Positions 37,080 through 48,341 of a DNA stretch of 64,000 nucleotides are shown here, one piece after another. This DNA comes from Lactobacillus sp. GTDB taxonomy: Bacteria > Bacillota > Bacilli > Lactobacillales > Lactobacillaceae. How positions within the stretch are numbered: the stretch's first letter is position 1; each line of letters begins with the position of its first letter. The position numbers and the translations under genes are program-made. A model generated the notes under the pieces. That model was not told where the DNA came from. It worked only from the letters and a program-made list of their open reading frames with translations, and did no database searches. The stretch covers positions 1 to 64,000 of the forward strand of contig JALCQM010000013.1 in assembly GCA_022651245.1 (NCBI GenBank), in the 5' to 3' direction.

Positions 37080-38261
37080 TTATTTTACCATTGCGGCCGC
37101 TAAAAGGGATTCTGGTGTATTGGCCACCTCACCCGCCACCACCGCCTTTTCCAGCTGGTGCAAGGTTTGGCCGATTTTTGGCCCCGGCCGCCAGCCTTGC
37201 GCCATCAAATCCCGCCCGTTGAGCGCCAGTTCTTGGTGGTGATGAAGCGGTAGCGCGGCATAAGCGGCTTGCACCGGTGCCGGCGCAAAATCTGGTTGTA
37301 AGTACGTTTGGGCCGTGGTCGCCACCGTCACCGCTGCTTCACCGGCCGTATACAGCGCCCATGGTGTCGGTGCCGCCAATTGCGGCAACAAGGCAACCGC
37401 CGCTTGTACCAAGTGACTCAGTTGATTTGCCTGCTTCCACGCCTTCATCGTTTGCGGCACCGCCAACTGCAGGCACTGGCACACCAGCGTCCACGCCACC
37501 GCGGGATCTGCGATCGGCGTGTCTGGCAGCTGTTGCAACGCCACCAATTCCTTTTGCTTAGCCGCCATCAACGGCACATAGCGGTACAATCCAGTAGCCA
37601 CGAACGTCGCCAACCCCGCCCGGCGCTGGTTGCCGACAAGCAGACGCGTGAATTCACTGGCGACACGCTCCACTGAGATGTGTGCCAACAAGGCCGCATT
37701 TTCCGCGATCGCCGCTTGGGTCTCAGGCGCCACGGTAAACCCGAGCTGGCTTTGGAAGCGCACCGCGCGCATCATCCGCAAGGCATCTTCGTGGAAGCGC
37801 TCGTGCGGGTCACCTACTGCCCGCAGGCGCTTGGCTGCGAGGTCGCCTAGGCCATCGAACAAGTCGACCACGGTGCCATCATGGCGCGCCGCCAAGGCAT
37901 TGACCGTAAAATCACGCCGCTTGAGATCTTCGGCCAACGACCGCACAAAAGTCACCTGATCTGGCCGGCGGTAATCTTGATAGGTCGACTCCGTCCGAAA
38001 AGTGGTCACCTCATAGCCGACACCATGGTCCAGCACCATCACCGTGCCATGTTGAATGCCTGTATCGACAGTTTTACGAAAGATCTGCTTGATCTCTTCA
38101 GGATACGCCGAGCTGGCGATATCAACGTCGTGGATCGGCAAGCCCAACAACGCATCGCGCACACTACCACCAACGAAGTACGCCTCAAAACCGGCGGCTT
38201 CAATCTGTTGCAAAATTGGGATCGCCGCTTGAAAGTCTGGATGTGTTAAATCGATTTGCAT
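37080..38261 (-). CDS. cca: CCA tRNA nucleotidyltransferase
   Basis: [54 protein letters not shown]. Confidence 0.96.
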   Translation of the reverse strand: MQIDLTHPDFQAAIPILQQIEAAGFEAYFVGGSVRDALLGLPIHDVDIASSAYPEEIKQIFRKTVDTGIQHGTVMVLDHGVGYEVTTFRTESTYQDYRRPDQVTFVRSLAEDLKRRDFTVNALAARHDGTVVDLFDGLGDLAAKRLRAVGDPHERFHEDALRMMRAVRFQSQLGFTVAPETQAAIAENAALLAHISVERVASEFTRLLVGNQRRAGLATFVATGLYRYVPLMAAKQKELVALQQLPDTPIADPAVAWTLVCQCLQLAVPQTMKAWKQANQLSHLVQAAVALLPQLAAPTPWALYTAGEAAVTVATTAQTYLQPDFAPAPVQAAYAALPLHHHQELALNGRDLMAQGWRPGPKIGQTLHQLEKAVVAGEVANTPESLLAAAMVK

Positions 38262-38342
38262 GTTATTCCCTCACAATCCTATTTATCATAGCAAATCTAG
38301 CCACTCAGCACAAAACAGATCACGTCCCCGCTGGCGCACTGC

Positions 38343-38388
38343 AAAAAAACGCCTTGTCAGCCACTTCAGGCCCACAAGGCGTTTTGAC
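38343..38388 (-). terminator. Terminator of the TPR gene
   Basis: AAAACGCCTTGT...ACAAGGCGTTTTTTT on the minus strand. Confidence 0.8.
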
Positions 38389-38403
38389 TTAGGTGCAAGT
38401 TGA

Positions 38404-39666
38404 CTAGTCTTCTGCGTTCAACTCATCCAACCGCGCCTGCATAGCCGCGTCGTCTGGCACCAGCGCCAGATACCGGGTCAACGCCGCCTTCAACTCTGGC
38501 AAGGCCGCGGTGGATTGGAAGAAGTCGATGATATCCAACAAGAAATCCTTGGAATCCTGGAAGCGCCCAAACGCCAGCAGGTAATTCTCCCGGGCCTTGT
38601 CAACATCATCGAGCCGATCATAGCTCTTCGCCAGATTCCAATAGATCTGCGGATCGATGTCACCTGACTTATCGATGGCCTCTAAGAAGGCAACGTTATC
38701 CTCATCCGCTCCTTCAGCTAACAACAGGTTCGACCACGCCAACATCACGGTTTGATTCTCAGGATCTAATGCCCGCGCCTTTTGCAAGTAAGTACGCGCG
38801 AGTTCCTGATCCGCTTCCTTCAGCGCCAGTTCGGCGCCCAAGGCGTACAATTCAGGGTTCGTATCGTCAACTTGCAACCCGGCTTGCACCGTCGTCAAAG
38901 CCGCTTCCTCTTGATGATCAGCCTCTTGGGCCTGAGCCAGCGGCAAATAGGCGTTGGCATAGCTGTCATCTTCCGTGATGACGCGCTGCAAGGTTTCAAT
39001 CGCCTTGGGGTAATCTTCTAGCTGCGCGTACAAGCCGCCTAAGGTGAAGGCAGCATTGACGTCTAGCGTGTCACCGAGTTCTTCATACACGGCCACCGCG
39101 TCTTCGTACTGGCCCATATTGGCTAAAGTCGCCGCGTAGCGCGATTGTACCGAGACGCCGGCCATTTCCGTCACATCATCCCGGAGCAAGTCCGCATACG
39201 CCAAGGCCGCTTGGTCGTCTTTGCCCCAGTCAAAATACAGCTCCCCGAGCGCAAACGTGATCACGGGCTCATCTGGGGCCAAGCGCCGCGCCTCCAGCAA
39301 CTTTTGCTCGCTGACTTCATACAAGCCTTGCGTCTGGTACACATCGGCGCTCGTCATCAGCGCCTGAACGTAAGCGTCGCTATCTGGGGCAACTTGGGCT
39401 AAATACCCCAGCGCCTTGTCTGCATCCCCGTTAGAAACCGCAATGTCGGCCAAGACCGTTTTGATATCGTCTTGATCCGGGTATTTGCCCAGCAGTTCCT
39501 GGTACAAGCGCTGCGCCTGGCCCGTGAAGCCCAAGGCGTATAATTCCTCAGCTAGGTTATATTTCGTCTCATCGTCATCATGCGCTAATACGTCTTTGAA
39601 AAAGGCCTTGGCATCTGCCATATCGCCACGTTCTAGGGCGTCTAGCATCTCTTTGGAATAACTCAT
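38404..39666 (-). CDS. Tetratricopeptide repeat protein
   Basis: Repeated TPR pattern, e.g. AVAVYEELGDTLDVNAAFTLGGLYAQLEDYPKAIETLQRVI. Confidence 0.92.
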   Translation of the reverse strand: MSYSKEMLDALERGDMADAKAFFKDVLAHDDDETKYNLAEELYALGFTGQAQRLYQELLGKYPDQDDIKTVLADIAVSNGDADKALGYLAQVAPDSDAYVQALMTSADVYQTQGLYEVSEQKLLEARRLAPDEPVITFALGELYFDWGKDDQAALAYADLLRDDVTEMAGVSVQSRYAATLANMGQYEDAVAVYEELGDTLDVNAAFTLGGLYAQLEDYPKAIETLQRVITEDDSYANAYLPLAQAQEADHQEEAALTTVQAGLQVDDTNPELYALGAELALKEADQELARTYLQKARALDPENQTVMLAWSNLLLAEGADEDNVAFLEAIDKSGDIDPQIYWNLAKSYDRLDDVDKARENYLLAFGRFQDSKDFLLDIIDFFQSTAALPELKAALTRYLALVPDDAAMQARLDELNAED

Positions 39667-39717
39667 CTCATCCTCCGCTTTCACCGCGCACGGGCCCGAT
39701 CAGGCCCACTGGCAAAA

Positions 39718-39752
39718 AGAAAGGCCGAGTCCCAAAGGGCTCAGCCAATTCT
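39718..39752 (-). terminator. Terminator of the HU gene
   Basis: GGCTGAGCCCTTTGGGACTCGGCCTTTCTTTTT. Confidence 0.7.
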
Positions 39753-39773
39753 GTGTATCATTGCCTCAGGAGA

Positions 39774-40049
39774 CTACTTAACAGCGTCCTTGAGTGCCTT
39801 ACCAGGCTTGAATGCTGGTACCTTAGATGCAGGGATTTCGATCTCTGCACCCGTTTGTGGGTTGCGGCCCTTACGAGCGGCGCGTTCGCGCACTTCGAAG
39901 TTACCGAAACCGATCAGTTGAACCTTAGCACCTGCGGCCAAGGAATCTTGGATCGAACCGAAGACAGCGTCAACGGCTGCGGTTGCGTCTTTCTTGGTCA
40001 AGCCAGTCTTTTCCACAACGCTTTCGATCAATTCAGCTTTGTTTGCCAT
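39774..40049 (-). CDS. hup: DNA-binding protein HU
   Basis: [61 protein letters not shown]. Confidence 0.97.
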   Translation of the reverse strand: MANKAELIESVVEKTGLTKKDATAAVDAVFGSIQDSLAAGAKVQLIGFGNFEVRERAARKGRNPQTGAEIEIPASKVPAFKPGKALKDAVK

Positions 40050-40282
40050 GAGCAATTTCACCTCCATATAGATTTAGATGTCGCACATCTAAACGGTCCC
40101 AACTGTGAGTGACCTCACAGGATGAGGAAACAATGATAAAACCGTATCACTATTTCATGCTTAAAGATAGCACACCAACGCCGGTGTAGCAAGGTTTTTT
40201 CCAGTTTCTGACGTTTTTTACGCAACTGGTGAAAAAACAACTTTGAAAAAATGATTTTCGGGCTCCCGAAGGCGTCCCTATC

Positions 40283-41593
40283 CTATTTGCGGCTGCGCGC
40301 GATCAGGTGGATCGGCGTCCCGTCAAAGTCAAACGTTTGCCGCAATTGGTTAATGAGAAAACGCTGATAGGAGAAGTGCAGCAAGTCTGGATCATTGACG
40401 AAAACCACGAAGGTTGGTGGTTTAACGGCTACCTGGGTCATGTAGTAAATCCGCAGCCGCTTGCCATTGATCGTTGGCGTCGGCGTCACGGCCAAAGCAT
40501 CCATCAAGACATCGTTCAACACCGCACTTTGGATCCGGCGATTCTGATTTTCAGAAACATTGATGATCATCTGGGGCAGGTTCTTAAGGCGTTGTTTCGT
40601 TTTCGCAGAGACGAAAACGATCGGCGCGTAGTCCAGGTACTGGAATTCATCGCGGATGTGCTGCTCAAATTCCTGCATCGTGTGGTTATCTTTGTTGGTC
40701 AGGGTATCCCACTTATTGACCACGATGATGATCCCACGACCGGCCTCATGCGCATAGCCCGCAACCTTCTTATCCTGTTCGCGGATGCCTTCTTCGGCGT
40801 TTAAGACGACCAACACCACATCGGAGCGGTCGATCGCCCGCAAGGCCCGCATTACCGCATACTTTTCGGTGTTTTCGTAGACCTTACCACGCTTACGGAT
40901 CCCCGCCGTATCGATCATGGTGAATTCTTGCCCACCACTTTCGAACTTGGTATCGATCGCATCGCGAGTCGTCCCTTCGATCGCCGAGACGATCACCCGC
41001 TCTTCGCCAAGGATCGCGTTGACTAAGCTGGACTTGCCGACGTTCGGTCGGCCGATGAAAGAAAACTTGATGCTATCATCTTCAGGCGCTGCCCCTTCTT
41101 TAGGAAAAGCCGCAAACACCGCATCCAGTGCATCGCCTAAGCCGATGCCATGCGTCCCGGACAGTGGATAGGGCTCGCCGAAGCCTAAGGAATAAAAATC
41201 ATAGATCTCGTTGCGCCGTTCCGGGTTATCGACTTTATTGACCGCCAAAACCACGGGCTTATCCGCCCGATACAAGATCTGCGCCACTTTTTCATCTGCG
41301 TCCGTGATCCCCGCCTCGACACTAGTCAAAAACAGGATCACATCCGCTTCTTCGATCGCAATCTCGGCTTGTTGGGTGATCTGCGACAAGAACGGCTCAT
41401 CGCCTAGGTCGATCCCACCGGTATCGATCAAGGCAAACTCCTTGCCTAACCATTCCCCTTTGGCATAGATCCGGTCGCGGGTGACGCCTGGAGTATCTTC
41501 AACGATGGAGATCCGCTCCCCAATGATGCGGTTGAAAATCGTGGACTTGCCGACATTCGGCCGGCCGACGATTGCTAACGTTGGTAGTACCAT
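40283..41593 (-). CDS. der: Ribosome biogenesis GTPase Der
   Basis: Tandem G domains [14 protein letters not shown] and [15 protein letters not shown]. Confidence 0.98.
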   Translation of the reverse strand: MVLPTLAIVGRPNVGKSTIFNRIIGERISIVEDTPGVTRDRIYAKGEWLGKEFALIDTGGIDLGDEPFLSQITQQAEIAIEEADVILFLTSVEAGITDADEKVAQILYRADKPVVLAVNKVDNPERRNEIYDFYSLGFGEPYPLSGTHGIGLGDALDAVFAAFPKEGAAPEDDSIKFSFIGRPNVGKSSLVNAILGEERVIVSAIEGTTRDAIDTKFESGGQEFTMIDTAGIRKRGKVYENTEKYAVMRALRAIDRSDVVLVVLNAEEGIREQDKKVAGYAHEAGRGIIIVVNKWDTLTNKDNHTMQEFEQHIRDEFQYLDYAPIVFVSAKTKQRLKNLPQMIINVSENQNRRIQSAVLNDVLMDALAVTPTPTINGKRLRIYYMTQVAVKPPTFVVFVNDPDLLHFSYQRFLINQLRQTFDFDGTPIHLIARSRK

Positions 41594-41785
41594 CTGTTCA
41601 CATCCTTATCTGTGTTACCGGGCCACTTCACTTACTGCGGCCCTCGCTGACGCGCTGTCAAAGCGCTAATACGCCAAACATACAAACACCTCTGCCACAC
41701 GATCCCAAAAGCCGAATCGTGCAACAGAGGCACCTGTGTGATCAGCTAAAACAATTCTGTCTCAACTGGATCAGCGACGTTAAAT

Positions 41786-43063
41786 TTACTTGTCGTCTTT
41801 ACCGAAATCCTTGAGCGCATCGCCGAGCATATCGCCTAAGGAGAAGCCGGAATCGTCCTGTTGGTATTCAGCAGGAATCGATGTGCGTTCTTCACGACGG
41901 TTGTTGCGCTTAGGACGGTCGCCACCACGGTTGTTGTTACGTGGTTGGCTGTTGTTTTCTTGTTGTGCCCCTTCAGGCGCTTCTTGAAGTGCCTTGATGG
42001 ACAAAGCCAAACGGTGCGCGTCTGGATCAACGGACAGCACCTTGACCTTGATTTCTTGACCTTCCGTCAACACATCTTGAGGTGTCGCAATGTGTTCGTG
42101 GGAGATTTGAGAAATGTGCACCAGACCTTCAACCCCTGGGAAGACTTCGACGAAGGCGCCGAAGCTGGTCAAGCGGCGAACGGTCCCATCAAGCACAGCA
42201 CCGGCTGGCGCTTCGCTTTCGATGTTGTCCCAAGGTTGTGGCAAGGTTGCCTTGATGGACAAGGAGATGCGGTCACGGTCTTCGTCAACGGCCAATACCT
42301 TGACTTTAACGTCTTGGCCGACCTTGAGCACGTCAGACGGCTTGTCCACGTGATCAAAGGCAATTTCAGAAACGTGAACCAAACCATCCACGCCGCCAAG
42401 GTCAACGAAGGCACCGAAGTTGGTCAAACGGGCAACCTTACCTTCGACAACATCACCAGCTTGCAACTTGCCGAAGATTTCCTTGCGGGCTTCAGCCTTG
42501 GAAGCTTCAACGATCGCACGGTGAGAAAGAATCAAGCGGTTGTCGCTTGGTTCGATCTCAACGATCTTAAATTCAAGTTCTTGACCCTTGTACTGGTTCA
42601 GGTCTTCAACGAAATGGTCTTCAACCATTGATGCCGGAACGAAGCCACGGACGCCAGCGTTAACGACCAAGCCACCTTTGACCACAGAGGTCACTGGTGC
42701 CGTGATGGTTTCGCCAGCATCAAACTTAGCTTGGATTTCTTTCCAAACTTTTTGGGCTTCCAGGCGACGCTTGGAAAGCAGGTACTGACCGTTTTCTTTA
42801 TCTTTACCAATCGTGGAGATGACCACCAGGTCGATCTCGTCGCCGACTTTAGCAACCGAACGAATATCATCGATTGGCTGAGTAGATAATTCTTTCAGAG
42901 GAACGACACCTTCAACACCGGTGCCTTCAATACCGACGATCAGTTGCTTATCCTCAACGGCTAAAACTTCACCCTTCACGGTGTCACCGATATGAACGGT
43001 TTCGACGCTGTTTAAAGCGTCCGCCATCGTTTGGGCGTTTTCGTTTACGTTGTTTTCACTCAT
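41786..43063 (-). CDS. rpsA: 30S ribosomal protein S1
   Basis: Four S1 domains, e.g. GDVVEGKVARLTNFGAFVDLGGVDGLVHVSEIAFDHVDKPSDVLKVGQDVKVKVLAVD. Confidence 0.96.
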   Translation of the reverse strand: MSENNVNENAQTMADALNSVETVHIGDTVKGEVLAVEDKQLIVGIEGTGVEGVVPLKELSTQPIDDIRSVAKVGDEIDLVVISTIGKDKENGQYLLSKRRLEAQKVWKEIQAKFDAGETITAPVTSVVKGGLVVNAGVRGFVPASMVEDHFVEDLNQYKGQELEFKIVEIEPSDNRLILSHRAIVEASKAEARKEIFGKLQAGDVVEGKVARLTNFGAFVDLGGVDGLVHVSEIAFDHVDKPSDVLKVGQDVKVKVLAVDEDRDRISLSIKATLPQPWDNIESEAPAGAVLDGTVRRLTSFGAFVEVFPGVEGLVHISQISHEHIATPQDVLTEGQEIKVKVLSVDPDAHRLALSIKALQEAPEGAQQENNSQPRNNNRGGDRPKRNNRREERTSIPAEYQQDDSGFSLGDMLGDALKDFGKDDK

Positions 43064-43145
43064 GCCAAAAAATCCTCCTATACGACTGTCATACAGACTC
43101 TATTGTACCTAATCTCCCAGAAAAATACCAACACTTTGTTGAAAA

Positions 43146-43808
43146 TCATTGAACTTTCGCCGCCACTAGTTTCAAGATCTCAGCGACCTCTTCATCGATG
43201 GTCATTTGCGTGCTATCAATTTCGATCGCGTCAGCCGCTTTCTTCAGTGGTGACACGGATCGCGTCGAGTCTTTATGGTCGCGTGTCGCAATTTCTTCTT
43301 CCAGTGTTGTCACGGGTGTCATGATCCCTTTAGCGACATTTTCTTTGTGGCGGCGTTGCGCGCGGGCTGCAACCGATGCAATCATGAAAATTTTGACTTC
43401 CGCATCGGGTAAAACGGTGGTGCCGATATCGCGGCCGTCCATCACGATGTCGCTAGTGGCAGCGATTTCACGTTGGCGCCGCACCATTTCTTCGCGAACG
43501 GCGGGTAACGCCGAAACTTGAGACACGTTGTTCGTGGTTTCCGGTTCGCGGATCGCTAAGGTCACGTCTTCGCCGTCCATGAACACTTGTTGGCCATCTG
43601 GGGTGGGCTTGAACGTAATCGCCAGATCCTTGAGGTGCGCCATGATCGCCGCCTCATCCCCCAGTGCCAAGCCTAGACGCAACGCCATCACCGTCGCGGT
43701 GCGATACATCGCCCCTGTATCACAGTAAATGAACCCCAACTTGTTAGCCACCAATTTGGCGATGGTACTTTTCCCTGACCCAGCTGGGCCATCGATCGCA
43801 ATTTGCAT
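43146..43808 (-). CDS. cmk: (d)CMP kinase
   Basis: MQIAIDGPAGSGKSTIAKLVANKLGFIYCDTGAMYRT; VMDGRDIGTTVLPDA. Confidence 0.97.
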   Translation of the reverse strand: MQIAIDGPAGSGKSTIAKLVANKLGFIYCDTGAMYRTATVMALRLGLALGDEAAIMAHLKDLAITFKPTPDGQQVFMDGEDVTLAIREPETTNNVSQVSALPAVREEMVRRQREIAATSDIVMDGRDIGTTVLPDAEVKIFMIASVAARAQRRHKENVAKGIMTPVTTLEEEIATRDHKDSTRSVSPLKKAADAIEIDSTQMTIDEEVAEILKLVAAKVQ

Positions 43809-43866
43809 GTTACGCGTGAACTCCTTTTTCCTCACAAAAATTGAGTCGTCGCCGACTCAACTGCGG

Positions 43867-44586
43867 TTACTTCACTTTTAAGGTCTGACCAGCCGAAATG
43901 CTGGCACCAGATGCCATCCCGTTCATCTGTAACAGCTCACTTAAAGTCATCCCGTGATTGACCGCGATCCGGTAGAGATTATCACCGGCCTTGACGGTAT
44001 ACGACCCTGTTGCGGTGCTACTCGAGCTTGACGCTGCCCGACTCGATGCTGCCGCTTGGCTAGAAGCAGCGGCTTGGCTCGAGGCGGCAGCCTGACTAGC
44101 GGCAACCGCCTGACTGTCTGCAACCGCCTTGCTTTGGCTGGCAGCTTTAGCTTTGTCTGCTTCAGCTTGACTGTTTGCGACGGCTTGGCTGCTGGAAGCC
44201 TTGGCACTCTTCTTTGCGACAGACTGACTGCTGGCCTTGGCGCGCTTCTTCTCGCTGGCCCGTTTTTTGCTAGCCGCAACACTGCTGCTAGCCGCTTTTT
44301 TCTTACTCGACGTGGTCACCGTGATCTTGTCGTTGGTATACCCGCTGTCCGAGTTTGAATTACTGTGGATGGCCTCGTAAGCCACCGGCACAATAATCAC
44401 TAGTGCCAACGCGATCCAGACGAACCAAGACAACAGCGAGGTGCCCCGCTTCTTTTTTCGCGTTGCGACCCGCGACAGGTTCCCAGAATCATCTCGATCG
44501 TCTTCGAATTGCTTATTCCAAGGTTTGGTTTGGTCGGAAGCGTCGTTGCCGACAGATTCCTCTTTCTTGGTGGTTTTCTTACGCAA
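43867..44586 (-). CDS. LysM domain membrane protein with Ser/Ala-rich linker
   Basis: TM segment, SQAVA/SQAAA repeats, YTVKAGDNLYRIAVNHGMTLSELLQMNG. Confidence 0.9.
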   Translation of the reverse strand: MRKKTTKKEESVGNDASDQTKPWNKQFEDDRDDSGNLSRVATRKKKRGTSLLSWFVWIALALVIIVPVAYEAIHSNSNSDSGYTNDKITVTTSSKKKAASSSVAASKKRASEKKRAKASSQSVAKKSAKASSSQAVANSQAEADKAKAASQSKAVADSQAVAASQAAASSQAAASSQAAASSRAASSSSSTATGSYTVKAGDNLYRIAVNHGMTLSELLQMNGMASGASISAGQTLKVK

Positions 44587-44642
44587 ACCGATCCCCCCTC
44601 ACATACTGGCATTATTGTATCATACCTGTGCGCGAAAAGGCT

Positions 44643-46055
44643 TTAGAGTTGGTTAAATAACTGCTTAAAGGCGGCACGCCAGTCTTCAACGGGCGCTTCA
44701 GCAGCCGTTGCGTGCGGTAAATGCGCCAATACTGTCGGCGTCACCGGGCCGCAACAGTGATCGGTATGGGGTTTAATCGGGCTGTCAAAATATTGGAGCC
44801 ACAATTGGCGCCGACAGCCACTGGCACTCAAAAAGTCGGCCATCGCCGCTTGGTGGGCTTGCTTGTCCTGACGTCTGGTGGCAAGTTGCGCTTCGACGGC
44901 GGCTTGAGCAAACCCCGCGCGATGATAAGCACTCACCAGCGCGATCTGCGGGTCTTCCATCTCTTGATACGCCTCAGGATGCGCATACACGGTTTGGATC
45001 AAGGTTTGGTCTGGTAGCGCCGCTGCAAATTGCGCCGCCCGCTGCATGTCACCAGGCGCGACTAAAACTGCCGAGACGCTCGGTTGGCCATCGCGACCAG
45101 CTCGACCGATCCCTTGTGAATACGCTGCCAACGATTCTGGGACGTGCGTATACAGCACCAACCGGATATCAGGTTTGTCGATCCCCATCCCAAAAGCGCT
45201 CGTCGCACAGATCACTTGCAACTGGTCTTGCATGAACTGGCGCTGAATCAGCTCCCGCGCTTGTGGCAAAAGTCCCGCATGATAATACGCCGCCTTGATG
45301 CCAGCTTGCGCAAATGCTGCGGCATAAGTTTCGGCTTGGGCTTTGGAATCAAAATACACGATCGTGGCCGCAGCCACCGCTTGAACTAAAGCTAATGCCC
45401 GCGCCTGTTTTGCAGCTGGACTTGCCACCGTTTCGACCCCAAGATACACGTTAGGCCGATCCACATCGGTCACAACCAGCTGCGGCGTCGACAGGCCTAA
45501 CTGTTTCACGATATCCTCACGCACCCGTTTAGGGGCCGTGGCAGTCAGCGCCAAGGTACACCGCGGGCGCAACTGCTGCCGTGCTTGACCGAGTTGCAAA
45601 TACGCAGGGCGAAAATCTGGCCCCCACTGGGAAATACAGTGCGCTTCGTCGATCACCAAACACGCAATCGAAAGCTGCTGCAAGCGCCGCAACACGTCTG
45701 GCCGCAACAGCGTCTCCGGCGCCACGAATAAGAATTGCACCTGCCCCAACCCTGCCAAGAGCTGGTGAAAAACGGCTGGCTCGAGGCGACTAGACAACGC
45801 CACGGCGCGCTTTTGCCCTCGGGCTTGCAACCGTGCGACTTGATCATCCATTAACGCCAACAAGGGTTCCACAACCACCATCAGCCCTGACATTTGGGTC
45901 GCCGGTAGCTGATAACACAGCGTTTTACCACTCCCAGTTGGCAAAACGCCGAGTGCATCTTGCCCCTTTAAGACAGCCTCTACTAATTCACGCTGCCCGG
46001 GGCGAAATTGCGTAAACCCGTACTGTTGGACGAGCAATTCCTCAAGCGTTGCCAC
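44643..46055 (-). CDS. recQ: RecQ family ATP-dependent DNA helicase
   Basis: FRPGQRELVEAVLKGQDALGVLPTGSGKTLCYQLPA; VIDEAHCISQWGPDFRPAY; FGMGIDKPDIRLV; GTG start with RBS. Confidence 0.94.
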   Translation of the reverse strand: MATLEELLVQQYGFTQFRPGQRELVEAVLKGQDALGVLPTGSGKTLCYQLPATQMSGLMVVVEPLLALMDDQVARLQARGQKRAVALSSRLEPAVFHQLLAGLGQVQFLFVAPETLLRPDVLRRLQQLSIACLVIDEAHCISQWGPDFRPAYLQLGQARQQLRPRCTLALTATAPKRVREDIVKQLGLSTPQLVVTDVDRPNVYLGVETVASPAAKQARALALVQAVAAATIVYFDSKAQAETYAAAFAQAGIKAAYYHAGLLPQARELIQRQFMQDQLQVICATSAFGMGIDKPDIRLVLYTHVPESLAAYSQGIGRAGRDGQPSVSAVLVAPGDMQRAAQFAAALPDQTLIQTVYAHPEAYQEMEDPQIALVSAYHRAGFAQAAVEAQLATRRQDKQAHQAAMADFLSASGCRRQLWLQYFDSPIKPHTDHCCGPVTPTVLAHLPHATAAEAPVEDWRAAFKQLFNQL

Positions 46056-47031
46056 TTGGCCACCTCCCTGTAAAACATAAGATCTGAAACAGTCGGATCT
46101 GGAAAAATTCACTTCCCGGCACTGCCGCCAGTAACGTTTGGTAAGCTTCTTGCGCGCGGGGCACCAAGGCTTGTAATTGGGCGAACTGGGCTGGCGAATA
46201 AAAACTGGCCACCGGCAACTGGGCCCCATAGATTGCCGCAGTCAATAAGTGCTCATCGACGGTGCTGGGTTTCAACTTTAAGCGTTGGCCGATTTGCGCC
46301 TTGGGCCAGCCCGCCTGGCTCAAGGCCAGTGCCTGATACATCGTCGCGCTGCCGATAGGCTGTTTGCCGCCCCACAGCCGGTTTAGCGCCTGCCATTGTG
46401 GGTGCGCCGCGATCACCGTGATCAGTTCAGCGACGGCCTCTAATTCAGCGAACTGCGCCGCCACCGTCGCCAAGCTCCCCGGCCCGACAAACCCATGTCC
46501 GACCATATGCCGCGTCAATAGGGTCGCGGTGGCGTCAGGTAGCTGCGAAAAAGCCGCGGTTAGCTCCGCAACGGCTGCCGTTGGCTGACTTTTTGCCCAC
46601 CAGGCCCGGACGGCTTGCTGCACCACCCAGTCGTTGGTCAGCGGGCGGTAGGCTTTTTGCCCATAACTTGCTTCCGACAGGACCTGCACGGCCAAAAAGA
46701 AACGCGCACTAAAATCATGTACTCCTAATTCCGCATGGTAAGCGTGCGGTAATGGCAGCCGGGCGGCAGCGGCTTGCTGCGCCGCAGTATCCGCCAACAC
46801 CCAACCCGTTGCCGTTTCCTGCAAATACCCTTGTTTTTGTAGCCGCGTCACGGCGGCTTGATAATCTGCCCGGTCCAGCGTAGGGTAAACTTGTAACCAC
46901 TGCAATTGCTGGTGCTGCATCGCCGCATATAACACCGACAGGGTCCGCTTTCCAGTCAACAACAAATACACCGCAGCTAACCGGCGCGGCTGGGCATTAA
47001 AAAACTGGATCAGCAGATCATCAAGCATCAC
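46042..47031 (-). CDS. YpbB-like helix-turn-helix protein
   Basis: Upstream partner of recQ; C-terminal LSQAGWPKAQIGQRLKLKPSTVDEHLLTAAIYG HTH. Confidence 0.8.
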   Translation of the reverse strand: MMLDDLLIQFFNAQPRRLAAVYLLLTGKRTLSVLYAAMQHQQLQWLQVYPTLDRADYQAAVTRLQKQGYLQETATGWVLADTAAQQAAAARLPLPHAYHAELGVHDFSARFFLAVQVLSEASYGQKAYRPLTNDWVVQQAVRAWWAKSQPTAAVAELTAAFSQLPDATATLLTRHMVGHGFVGPGSLATVAAQFAELEAVAELITVIAAHPQWQALNRLWGGKQPIGSATMYQALALSQAGWPKAQIGQRLKLKPSTVDEHLLTAAIYGAQLPVASFYSPAQFAQLQALVPRAQEAYQTLLAAVPGSEFFQIRLFQILCFTGRWPSGNA

Positions 47032-47060
47032 TTATCACCTTTCTAGGAGGAGAACCCCTC

Positions 47061-47294
47061 ATGCCATTATACGCTCACGTTGACCGCGACGCTTGCATCG
47101 CTTGTGGCCTATGTCAAATGCTGGCCCCAGACTTATTTGACTATGACGCAAACGGGATTGCCAGCTACAGCCCTGACCACAACACCGGCAGTCAACCACT
47201 GTCCACCCAAGCGACCGCCGCCTTCAAGCAGGCTTACCAACGTTGCCCGACCGGGGCGATCCAGCGTCGTGACCGACCGTTCACGGAACCATAA
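47061..47294 (+). CDS. Ferredoxin
   Basis: YAHVDRDACIACGLCQMLAPDLFDYDANGIA...CPTGAI. Confidence 0.93.
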   Translation: MPLYAHVDRDACIACGLCQMLAPDLFDYDANGIASYSPDHNTGSQPLSTQATAAFKQAYQRCPTGAIQRRDRPFTEP

Positions 47295-47446
47295 CCGCAC
47301 AAACGTCACATTTCGCCATTCATGCTGATGAGACTGGCTTCACTGCAAATAAATAAGGCGTGTGACTGAAATTCGTCACGCGCCTTATTTTGCGCCCAAT
47401 CTGTCCGTACAGGCACGAGCCGCCTGCCTGTTGGCCTGGGTGCTTT

Positions 47447-48037
47447 TTAGTGTTGCAATCGTTGCGCTTGGATCGCTTGTTGCTTATCCAGCCAAGGCAT
47501 CAGTGCTTTGGCGAAAGCGAAGAAGACGATCGAAACGACGACCCCTTTGATCAAGTTGAATGGGACGACGCCAATCAGCACGTAGCGCAGCGTGGACATC
47601 CCCAACGAGAAATTCATGACCGCCAAGTACAGCGGCATGATCACCAGCCAGTTTAAGATACTCATCATCACCGTCAAGCTGATCGTACCACCAATCAACC
47701 CACCGATCTGGCGAGTAACCGAATTTTTGGTCTTCATCACTGACACGACCGGCCACATGAAGCCGACACTGGCAATGAATGAAGCCAGATCGCCCACGAG
47801 GTTGACCACCCCGCCGCCGGTCATCACGTAATGGACCAGCGAGCGGACAAAAGCAATCGCCACACCGCCAGCTGGGCCATACAACAAGCCACCCAACAAG
47901 ACGGTCAAATCAGAAAGATCTAACTTCAAGAACGGAAACATCGGCAAGATCGGGAAAGCCAAATACATCTGCAAGATGAACCCGACCGCAGCCAGCAACG
48001 CGACCCCAACTAAACGGTGCACTTTAGAACCAGACAT
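47447..48037 (-). CDS. ribU: ECF transporter S component, riboflavin (RibU-type)
   Basis: Polytopic; FPFLKLDLSDLTVLLGGLLYGPAGGVAIAFVRSLVHY; preceded by an FMN riboswitch. Confidence 0.9.
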   Translation of the reverse strand: MSGSKVHRLVGVALLAAVGFILQMYLAFPILPMFPFLKLDLSDLTVLLGGLLYGPAGGVAIAFVRSLVHYVMTGGGVVNLVGDLASFIASVGFMWPVVSVMKTKNSVTRQIGGLIGGTISLTVMMSILNWLVIMPLYLAVMNFSLGMSTLRYVLIGVVPFNLIKGVVVSIVFFAFAKALMPWLDKQQAIQAQRLQH

Positions 48038-48070
48038 AGAACATTCCTCCATGTGGTTGCTTCAGAAGAG

Positions 48071-48106
48071 CCAAAAAGGCCTGCTTGCCAAGGGCAAACA
48101 GGCCTT
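48071..48106 (-). terminator. Riboswitch expression-platform terminator
   Basis: AAGGCCTGTTTGCCCTTGGCAAGCAGGCCTTTTTGG. Confidence 0.8.
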
Positions 48107-48134
48107 ATACTTGAATTTAGGATTCAAAATAAGC

Positions 48135-48256
48135 CCCATCTTCTTCCATCTAGACTTTAACTATCGGTCTTGGATTCTCACCAAGTCGGCCAAGCAACAG
48201 CTTGGGTCGCGGACTATCACCGCCGGTCGGGAATTACACCCTGCCCCTGAAGACGA
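48135..48256 (-). ncRNA. FMN riboswitch (RFN element)
   Basis: CTTCAGGGGCAGGGTGTAATTCCCGACCGGCGGTGATAGTCCGCGACCC...GACTTGGTGAGAATCCAAGACCGATAGTTAAAGTCTAGATGGAAGAAGATGG. Confidence 0.96.
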
Positions 48257-48341
48257 ACCAGTTATTTAATTACACGGTCAGTGTACCAGCCTCAAATGTG
48301 CTTGTCAACAGTAAGTATGCTCACCACTTCATGAGCTACTT

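Noticed and set aside
43960-44240. Ser/Ala repeat region of the LysM protein as a novel repeat
   Set aside because: Typical low-complexity cell-wall linker between a TM segment and LysM.
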